The translations under genes were made by a program, and so were the position numbers. The notes beneath the pieces are model-generated. The model searched no databases. It was not told the origin of the DNA and saw only the letters and a list, made by a program, of their open reading frames with translations. Of a stretch of DNA of 20,032 bases, positions 15,393 to 20,032 are shown piece after piece (the stretch's first letter is position 1; the number at the start of each line of letters is the position of its first letter). The stretch covers positions 1 through 20,032 of the forward strand of contig CAZYXV010000055.1 of the NCBI GenBank assembly GCA_964651475.1. Reading direction: 5' to 3'. Source of the DNA: JBGSMF01 sp964651475. Lineage in GTDB: Bacteria; Chloroflexota; Anaerolineae; Fen-1058.

Positions 15393-15773
15393 ATGCGACA
15401 CCAAGTAGCAGGTAAGAAACTGGGGCGCACCAGCGCCCAGCGCAATGCTCTGCGCCGTTCGATGGTGACCGAGTTGTTTCGACACGACGCCATCCAGACG
15501 ACACAGGCCAAGGCCCAGGCCATTCGCGGCCAGGCCGAAAAACTCATCACGCTGGCCCGGCGCAGCCTGAAAGCCAGCGACCCAACCGCCGCGATCAACG
15601 CGCGGCGCAGGGCCGCGGCTCAACTCAACGATCCAGACATTGTCAAGCGGCTGTTTGACGAAATCGCGCCCCGCTATGCAGAGCGTCCCGGCGGGTACAC
15701 CCGCATGTACAAGCTTGGCCCGCGCCTGGGCGACGCGGCGCCGATGGTTTTGCTCGAGTTGGTGGAGGACTAG
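15393..15773 (+). CDS. rplQ: 50S ribosomal protein L17
   Basis: The 126-residue product starts MRHQVAGKKLGRTSAQRNAL and has LRRSMVTELFRHDAIQTTQAK and RPGGYTRMYKLGPRLGDAAP, all diagnostic of L17, in the common short form. The ATG directly abuts the rpoA stop, with purine-rich GAGGAAGAAGACGAGG upstream, so translation is probably coupled. Confidence 0.96.
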   Translation: MRHQVAGKKLGRTSAQRNALRRSMVTELFRHDAIQTTQAKAQAIRGQAEKLITLARRSLKASDPTAAINARRRAAAQLNDPDIVKRLFDEIAPRYAERPGGYTRMYKLGPRLGDAAPMVLLELVED

Positions 15774-15790
15774 TCAGGATCGCTGCCGGT

Positions 15791-16540
15791 ATGCGCGTGC
15801 GGGCGACCGTTGCTTACGATGGGACGGATTTCCACGGCTTTCAACGCCAGGCGGAGGAGCGCGAGCCTTCTATCCAGGGCGCGCTGGAACGAGCGCTGGC
15901 GGCCATTGGCCAGGAAAACGTCGCCGTCGCGGGCAGCGGGCGCACCGACGCGGGAGTGCATGCCAGCGGCCAGGTGATTGCGTTTGACGTGGATTGGAAG
16001 CACGGCTTGCCCGCCTTGCAGCGGGCGCTCAACGCGGCATTGCCGCCAGCGATTGCCGTGCTCGACGCGGATGAGGCGGCGACTGATTTTCACCCGCGCT
16101 ACGATGCGCTCAGCCGCCAGTACGTTTACACGATTTATAACGCGCCGGTGCGCCACCCGCTTTACAGCCGCTTTAGCTGGCACGTGCCGGCCAGCCTGGA
16201 TGTGGAGCGGATGAACCTGGCCTGTATGCCCCTGGTTGGAGAGCACGATTTCGCGGCGTTCGGGCAGCCCACGGGCCACAGGCCCGGGGAAAGCACGGTG
16301 CGGCGCGTGGACCGGGCCGAGTGCCGGCGCGATGCGGGGGAGCCTCACGTCACCGTGACGGTGGAGGCGAGCGGGTTCCTGTACCGGATGATGCGCCGCA
16401 TCGTGGGCACGCTGGCGGCTGTTGGGCAGGGGCGGCTGGCGCCAGAGGCGGTGGCCAGGATTCTGGAATCGCGCGATGGCAGCCGCGCCGCGCCGCCCGC
16501 GCCGCCGCATGGCCTGTGCCTGACGCGCGTGTGGTATTAG
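15791..16540 (+). CDS. truA: tRNA pseudouridine(38-40) synthase TruA
   Basis: The 249-residue enzyme makes pseudouridine at positions 38-40 of the tRNA anticodon arm. It shows YDGTDFHGFQRQ (residues 9-20), the catalytic aspartate D53 in GSGRTDAGVHA, LSRQYVYTIYN, and the C-terminal ASGFLYRMMRRIVGTL. Length is normal. It lies between rplQ and rplM, a common arrangement outside the Proteobacteria. A palindromic repeat starts directly after its stop. Confidence 0.96.
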   Translation: MRVRATVAYDGTDFHGFQRQAEEREPSIQGALERALAAIGQENVAVAGSGRTDAGVHASGQVIAFDVDWKHGLPALQRALNAALPPAIAVLDADEAATDFHPRYDALSRQYVYTIYNAPVRHPLYSRFSWHVPASLDVERMNLACMPLVGEHDFAAFGQPTGHRPGESTVRRVDRAECRRDAGEPHVTVTVEASGFLYRMMRRIVGTLAAVGQGRLAPEAVARILESRDGSRAAPPAPPHGLCLTRVWY

Positions 16541-16567
16541 GTAGGGGCAGGTCTTGCGCCTGCCCAC
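16541..16567 (+). repeat. Palindromic repeat, half copy
   Basis: The 27-nt unit starting GTAGGGGCAGGTCTTGCG folds as GGGCAGG (16545-16551) with CCTGCCC (16559-16565). It starts at the first base after the truA stop. A longer relative lies at 17546-17600; the 27 nt differ at three sites, and the changes keep the stem paired. It may be transcribed as a hairpin between truA and rplM. Confidence 0.7.
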
Positions 16568-16600
16568 AACTACTGTACGTATATATTGATGGAGTTGACT

Positions 16601-17029
16601 GTGAGAACGTATACAACCAAATTGTCTGATATTCAGCGCGAGTGGTTCGTCGTAGACGCCGAGGGCGTGACGCTGGGACGCCTGGCGTCGCGCATCGCCG
16701 CCATCCTGAAAGGCAAGCACAAGCCCATCTATTCGCCCTCGATGGATACGGGCGATTACGTGGTGGTGATCAACGCCGACAAGATCCAGGTGACCGGCCG
16801 CAAGCTCGATCAAAAGACCTATTATCACCATTCGGGCTATCCGGGCGGCCTCAAGTCCATCTCGCTGCGCGATCAACTGGCGGGCCATCCCGACCGCGTG
16901 CTCAAATCGGCGGTGCGGGGGATGTTGCCTCACAACAGGCTGGGACGGGCCATGTTCAAAAAGCTCAAGGTCTACAAGGGAACCGATCACCCGCACGCGG
17001 CTCAAAGGCCCAAGGCGTTGGAATTGTAA
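16601..17029 (+). CDS. rplM: 50S ribosomal protein L13
   Basis: The 142-residue product (M)RTYTTKLSDIQREWFVVDAE has GVTLGRLASRIAAILKGKHK, DTGDYVVVINADKIQVTG and MLPHNRLGRAMFKKLKVYKG, standard for L13. The start is GTG at 16601, six nt after GGAG (16591-16594). TTG and ATG codons at 16586 and 16589 precede that site and lengthen the protein beyond the family form. It is paired with rpsI as in most bacteria. Confidence 0.94.
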   Translation: MRTYTTKLSDIQREWFVVDAEGVTLGRLASRIAAILKGKHKPIYSPSMDTGDYVVVINADKIQVTGRKLDQKTYYHHSGYPGGLKSISLRDQLAGHPDRVLKSAVRGMLPHNRLGRAMFKKLKVYKGTDHPHAAQRPKALEL

Positions 17030-17045
17030 GCAGGAGTAAAAGAGA

Positions 17046-17441
17046 ATGTCTGAACAGTATTACGAAGGTGTGGGACGCCGCAAGACGTCCACGGCGCGCG
17101 TGCGGCTGTACGTGGGCGGCACGGGCGTCATGACCGTCAACGACAAGCCGGGCGAAGAATACTTTACGCGCGATGCAGACCGCGCCGCCGTATGGGCGGC
17201 GCTCAAAGCGACCGGCAGCGAGGCGCGCTTTAACGTGTCCATTCACGTGCAGGGCGGCGGCGTCACCGGCCAGGCCGGCGCGGTGCAGATGGGCATGGCG
17301 CGCGCGCTGCTCAAGGCCGACCCGGAATTTCGGCCGGTGCTGCGCCAGCACGAGTTGCTCACACGCGACCCGCGCGCCAAAGAGAGAAAGAAACCAGGAC
17401 TCAAACGCGCCAGAAAAGCGCCGCAATACACGAAACGCTAA
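17046..17441 (+). CDS. rpsI: 30S ribosomal protein S9
   Basis: The 131-residue product MSEQYYEGVGRRKTSTARVR has HVQGGGVTGQAGAVQMGMAR and the C-terminal basic tail KARKAPQYTKR-like ending in KR, which reaches the P-site tRNA in known ribosomes. AGGAG (17032-17036) precedes the ATG. It is the last gene of the ribosomal block, followed by a strong terminator. Confidence 0.97.
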   Translation: MSEQYYEGVGRRKTSTARVRLYVGGTGVMTVNDKPGEEYFTRDADRAAVWAALKATGSEARFNVSIHVQGGGVTGQAGAVQMGMARALLKADPEFRPVLRQHELLTRDPRAKERKKPGLKRARKAPQYTKR

Positions 17442-17476
17442 ACGCGCATACTATTGCGTTGCCTCGAGTGTTTGTG

Positions 17477-17510
17477 AAAAGGGTAGAGCATTTTGCTCTA
17501 CCCTTTTTTT
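17477..17510 (+). terminator. Intrinsic terminator after rpsI
   Basis: AAAAGGGTAGAGCA (17477-17490) pairs perfectly with TGCTCTACCCTTTT (17494-17507) around a TTT loop, and the T-run goes on to 17510. The A-rich left arm means it might also act in the other direction. It is the only clear Rho-independent terminator in the window and marks the end of the ribosomal protein cluster. Confidence 0.93.
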
Positions 17511-17545
17511 GTGAACCCTCGGTTGTATCTTGTCAATAATTCGGG

Positions 17546-17600
17546 GTAGGGGCAGATCTTGCATCTGCCCACCAGGGCGACCGCAAGGGTTCGCCCCTAC
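17546..17600 (+). repeat. 55-bp palindromic repeat element
   Basis: The element begins GTAGGGGC and ends GCCCCTAC, an exact 8-bp terminal inversion. Inside are two hairpins: GGGCAGAT (17550-17557) with ATCTGCCC (17563-17570), and GGGCGA with a TCGCCC arm near 17575-17597. A half copy follows truA at 16541. No flanking duplication is clear. It is probably a dispersed, non-coding genomic repeat; a whole-genome count would settle it. Confidence 0.7.
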
Positions 17601-17629
17601 ATTTTGAGATGATGTCCTTGGTTTTGGTA

Positions 17630-17657
17630 TTGACTTTTGCGGTTTGCGCAATATAAT
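17630..17657 (+). promoter_or_regulatory. Sigma70-type promoter for the broken SIR2-STAND gene
   Basis: TTGACT (17630-17635) and a consensus TATAAT (17652-17657) are 16 nt apart. Transcription would start near 17664. It lies between the rpsI terminator and the accessory gene at 17853 and faces that gene. The region 17442-17852 holds no ORF: only the terminator, the palindromic repeat, this promoter and the 114-bp insertion. Confidence 0.75.
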
Positions 17658-17685
17658 CATAATCAGGCTAACGCCGTTTTTTTCG

Positions 17686-17696
17686 GCAGACGGACC
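17686..17696 (+). repeat. 11-bp target duplication, left copy
   Basis: GCAGACGGACC is repeated exactly at 17811-17821. The two copies directly flank the 114-bp inverted-repeat element at 17697-17810, as expected for a duplicated target site. Confidence 0.8.
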
Positions 17697-17810
17697 ATTG
17701 GTGTCAATTTGAGGCATCCTGAGCCTGTCGAAGGATGCCTTCCACGCACGGTTCGACGGCTCGACTGAGCTCGCCGAAGTCAAGCTCACCGTGCTTAAGT
17801 TGACACTAAT
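17697..17810. mobile_element. 114-bp MITE-like insertion in the leader
   Basis: The ends ATTGGTGTCAATTT and (reverse complement of the right end) ATTAGTGTCAACTT match at 12 of 14 positions. An exact 11-bp direct repeat flanks it. Inside are two hairpins: GGCATCCT (17713-17720) with AGGATGCC (17732-17739), and GCACGGT (17746-17752) with ACCGTGC (17788-17794). There is no coding capacity, so it would need a transposase supplied from elsewhere. It lies between the promoter and the gene start, so it lengthens the leader and adds hairpins. Confidence 0.8.
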
Positions 17811-17821
17811 GCAGACGGACC
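17811..17821 (+). repeat. 11-bp target duplication, right copy
   Basis: Second exact copy of GCAGACGGACC, directly after the right end of the 114-bp element. Removing the element and one copy gives a continuous leader running to the GGAGG site at 17844-17848. Confidence 0.8.
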
Positions 17822-17986
17822 GGACGAGGAGACGTTTCGCGTTGGAGGATGCATGAACCAGACCCCGCCATCCACCGGCCTGATTCCAGACGAGTTGTTG
17901 AGCAACGTCAAAAAGGGCGACTGCGTGCTGTTCCTGGGCGCGGACCTGCCCTTGGGCTATGAAGGCGCGCCGCCCTCGCGGCCCGA

Positions 17987-17994
17987 ACTGGCGG
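17987..17994 (+). repeat. 8-bp target duplication, left copy
   Basis: ACTGGCGG occurs here and exactly at 18084-18091, flanking the 89-bp hairpin element that splits the SIR2-like gene. Confidence 0.85.
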
Positions 17995-18083
17995 GGCGGT
18001 ATCGCAAATCTTGTGTAATTTGCCAGTTCGCCCGCAGTTGAACCGGGGGCGGAACGAATTTACACACAATTCGGCATACTGTC
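17995..18083. mobile_element. 89-bp hairpin MITE inside the SIR2-like gene
   Basis: The arms are imperfect inverted repeats over most of the length: GGCGGTATCGC against GACAGTATGCC at the ends, TTGTGT (18011-18016) with ACACAA (18064-18069), and GTTCGCCC (18026-18033) with GGGCGGAAC (18047-18055). It is AT-richer than the surrounding gene and has no ORF. With one copy of the flanking 8-bp repeat it adds 97 bp, which is not a multiple of three and brings stop codons. Ends differ from those of the 114-bp element, so it is a different family. Confidence 0.85.
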
Positions 18084-18091
18084 ACTGGCGG
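18084..18091 (+). repeat. 8-bp target duplication, right copy
   Basis: Second exact copy of ACTGGCGG. Coding sequence of the SIR2-like gene continues directly after it in the frame used downstream to 19284. Confidence 0.85.
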
Positions 18092-19036
18092 AGGCCCTGG
18101 CGCAGCAGTATGGCCTGCCGCCGGGCAAAACGTGGCCAGACACGGTGACGGCCTACCTGGGCCGGCCAGGCGCGAACCGCAGCAGCGTGATCAGCTTTTT
18201 GCGCGGCCACGTGGCCGGGGCCAAGGCCGGGCCGCTTCACCGGGCGATTGCCCGCGCCGGATTCCGGGCGATTGTCACGGCCTGGTACGATGACCTGCTG
18301 GAACAGGCGCTGGCCAAGGAGGGCTATCGCGTGAGGCAGGTGGTGCGCGACAGACCCCTGGTGTATAGCCAGGAAAGCGAGCGCGAGGCGGTGGTGGTCA
18401 AGCTGTATGGCTTTTTTAGCCATGATGAATCGCTGATATTGGATGCGCGCGACCACGACGAATTATTGTTTCAGCTCGACCGCAAGCTGGAATTGGTGAC
18501 CGGCTTTTGCCAGTTGCGCCCGCCGCTGTTCATTGGTTTTGACCTGGCCGATCCCACGCCGCGCTTGCTCTACACCCGGGCTTTGATTAACGCGGTTGAG
18601 AACCAGCCGGCGTGTGTGGTCTGGCCTGGGGCGCTGGACGCGGTGCGGCCAGGTTGGACCGGGAGGAATGTCTACTTTATCTCTGCCGAGGCAGCGCCCT
18701 TCCTCCAAGCTCTATCCAGCCAGTTGCCCTCCGTCGCCGCCGGCGGCAAAGGCCCCATCCGCGTCAACCGCGCGCCGTACAAATTCCTGGATTATTACGA
18801 ATCCCAAGACGCCGACATTTTCTGCGGGCGAGACACCGAAAGCCAGATCGTCGCCCGTATGGCCTTGTCGCACCGGCTGCTCACCTTGTTCGGGCCATCC
18901 GGCGCGGGCAAGACCTCGCTCTTGCTGGCGGGCGCGCTGCCGCGCCTGGCCTCGGAGGGCTATCAGCACGTGTACGTGCCGCTGGACGATCCCCTCCAGG
19001 CCGTGCGCCGGGCCGTGGCGGCTCGCGCCGGCCAAT

Positions 19037-19066
19037 CACCCTCTCCCGTTACTACGGGAGAGGGTG
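19037..19066 (+). repeat. REP-like palindrome within the coding sequence
   Basis: CACCCTCTCCCGT (19037-19049) and ACGGGAGAGGGTG (19054-19066) are exact reverse complements with a TACT loop, followed by GGGGTGAGGG. This CCCTCTCCC/GGGAGAGGG type is a familiar dispersed bacterial repeat. In the gene frame it encodes PSPVTTGEGGGEG, a low-complexity stretch between the P-loop region and the C-terminal domain. No flanking duplication is clear. Confidence 0.75.
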
Positions 19067-19252
19067 GGGGTGAGGGTCAAACCCTGCGCGCCTTTTTGAA
19101 CGCCATCCTCAAAGCGGCGCCCGCCGCCGAGGACGGCGGCTTGAGCAAAAAGAGCGCGCCGGCAGAGGCCAATGACCTGGCTCAACTGCGCCAAAACCTG
19201 GAGGACCACTTTGACCGGGAAGAACTGCGGACGCTGTGCTTTGACCTGCAAG

Positions 19253-19374
19253 TGTGCGACTTTACCCATAAAAATGTCATTTGACACGCTTATGCTTCCA
19301 GCGAAACAGTGAGTTTCAGGCATCTGTTTACTAACGACGGGAGCAAGCCCGCAAATAGTCGTTCCAGTTCTGGC
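19253..19374. other. Junction region, possible end of a Tn7-like element
   Basis: The similarity of the upstream gene to its domain family ends at about 19252. The next bases start TGTGCGACTTTACCC and include a short palindrome TGTCA-TT-TGACA (19275-19286). Tn7-like transposon ends start with TGT and carry repeats with TGTCA-type motifs, so this may be such an end. A partner end and target duplication are not in the window. No gene is seen between 19285 and 19374. Confidence 0.3.
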
Positions 19375-19977
19375 TCATTCTGACAAACCCAATTCATGCA
19401 GAGCTTCGCGCCACGTGGCCTCTGACTCCGGTCTCAGAAAACAGATTGATTCTGAAACTTGTGAGGCAACTCGATAGCGTGTAGGATATAAACCATTCTG
19501 CCAAATCTCGAATGTAGCTTGCCGGATTTCGATTTGCAGTTGTTCCAGTTTCTGGGCGGCCCGCACTTTTTCAGCTCCCAAATATCTGGCCGAGATGCGT
19601 CGGCAGAGTTCTGGGAAGAGTTTGCGCAAACTTTCAGCGGAATGTCCAAAGCGCTGCGCAATTTCCTGCAAGGAAGGAACCGGCTCTTCCGCAACAGCCA
19701 GGGCCAGTTCCAATTGGGATCGAAGAGCTTGCTTTTCAGCTCGCTGATAGGTCTGATACCGCTCCAGGATGGCCCGATACAAATCTGGGAAATGGTAACT
19801 CAGCATCACCTCAGGTAGTCCAAGCCGATGAGCCACCTCAGGTAATGATAGTGGAGGGATTTGATCAGTGCTCAGGATGACCTGTAATTCGCGTTGAATG
19901 CGGAGTTTCTCAGCTTCTTGGTAAGCTTGGTGTCGCTGGGTGATAGCCTGACACAGGTCTGGGAAATTACCCCTGAG
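19375..19977 (-). pseudogene. TniQ/TnsD-like C-terminal repeat fragment
   Basis: The minus-strand frame is open from a stop at 19978-19980 down to a stop at 19375, with no ATG at its head; a GTG at 19836 is internal to a repeat and is unlikely to be the true start. It holds about three 58-residue repeats, each with a (H/N)FPDL/FPEL motif, an ARY-like helix, and a helix-turn-helix-like SLxEVAxRLG stretch. The last part reads IEIRQATFEIWQNGLYPTRYRVA and ATWREALHELG. This pattern recalls the C-terminal regions of long TniQ/TnsD targeting proteins, recognised from memory. The N-terminal domain is missing, so it looks like a truncated remnant. Confidence 0.5.
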
Positions 19978-20032
19978 TCATTCGTCACAACTTAAGCTCC
20001 TACCGGGTCTGCCAAGGGCAGGGCAGATACCT

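Larger units (their letters stand above)
17853..19284 (+). pseudogene. SIR2-like / STAND P-loop / effector-associated-domain protein, interrupted
   Basis: The ATG at 17853 follows GGAGG. Residues 1-47 read through CVLFLGADLP (start of a SIR2-like fold). An 89-bp insertion plus 8-bp duplication then shifts the frame, and an in-frame stop falls at 18039-18041. Removing 97 bp (17995-18091) joins PSRPELA to EALAQQYGLPP and gives a 444-residue frame. Restored parts: SIR2-like domain to about 265 (VVKLYGFF, LFIGFDLADP), a STAND P-loop GPSGAGKTS at 315-323 preceded by FCGRD, an in-frame palindrome, and a domain LRQNLEDHFDREELRTLCFDL (from about 413) resembling effector-associated domain 7, cut short after FDLQV. 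The usual SIR2 Asn and His positions read W112 and Y153, and no Walker B is visible. Such fusions are linked to anti-phage conflict; this copy looks dead. Confidence 0.75.

Noticed and set aside
16554..16587. Possible promoter before rplM (TTGCGC and TATATA)
   Set aside because: The spacing is about 20 nt and the -35 overlaps the palindromic repeat; the match is too weak.
15770..17005. 411-codon minus-strand open frame opposite truA and rplM
   Set aside because: It covers two well-identified genes in the antisense frame, and its composition (rich in Arg, His, Ala) is that of a shadow frame.
17546..17600. CRISPR repeat
   Set aside because: There is only one full copy and one half copy a kilobase apart, with no regular spacers.
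18145..19284. A stand-alone 379-residue gene starting at a GTG
   Set aside because: No ribosome site precedes it, the coding similarity extends upstream of it to 18092, and removal of the 97-bp insertion joins it to the ATG at 17853.
19344..19348. GCAAG as the second copy of a 5-bp duplication of 19248-19252
   Set aside because: A 5-base match within 100 bp is expected by chance, and it does not lie beside a plausible element end.
19519..19818. Plus-strand 99-codon open frame near the window end
   Set aside because: It is antisense to the repeat-bearing minus-strand frame, whose 58-residue periodicity shows which strand was coding.

Overview
The window is the conserved S10-spc-alpha ribosomal protein cluster of a GC-rich bacterium, followed by a decayed accessory patch. 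Gene order (tuf, then rpsJ to rpsQ, rplN to secY, adk, map, rpmJ, rpsM, rpsK, rpsD, rpoA, rplQ, truA, rplM, rpsI), zinc-ribbon forms of S14, S4, L24, L36 and adenylate kinase, and the type of palindromic repeats and STAND-type gene downstream suggest a member of the Chloroflexota (Anaerolineae-like). That lineage call is an inference from style, not from a search.

Positions 1-17441 hold 34 genes, all on the + strand: the 3' end of tuf, then S10, L3, L4, L23, L2, S19, L22, S3, L16, L29, S17, L14, L24, L5, S14, S8, L6, L18, S5, L30, L15, SecY, Adk, Map, L36, S13, S11, S4, RpoA, L17, TruA, L13 and S9. Most are separated by 0-30 nt or overlap. The only strong intrinsic terminator in the run lies after rpsI (17477-17510), so the block looks like one long transcription unit or a set of read-through units. 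infA, often found next to map or rpmJ, is absent. Five genes use non-ATG starts chosen from Shine-Dalgarno spacing: rpsC and rpoA (TTG), rplX, rpmJ and rplM (GTG). Nearly every spacer longer than about 40 nt holds an inverted repeat just before the next ribosome binding site.

Positions 17442-20032 are different. After the terminator come a 55-bp palindromic repeat, a clear sigma70-type promoter (17630-17657), a 114-bp MITE-like insertion with an exact 11-bp target duplication, and then a broken gene for a SIR2-like / STAND P-loop / effector-associated-domain protein of the kind linked to anti-phage conflict. That gene is split by a second, 89-bp hairpin insertion flanked by an exact 8-bp duplication. 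Removing the 89 bp plus one duplicate restores one frame across the gene. A third palindrome (REP-like) sits in frame inside the coding region, and the C-terminal domain stops abruptly near 19252. On the minus strand at the window end is an N-terminally broken ORF made of 58-residue repeats, which resembles the C-terminal part of long TniQ/TnsD-family proteins. The abrupt loss of the defence gene may therefore be due to insertion of a Tn7-like element, now also decaying.
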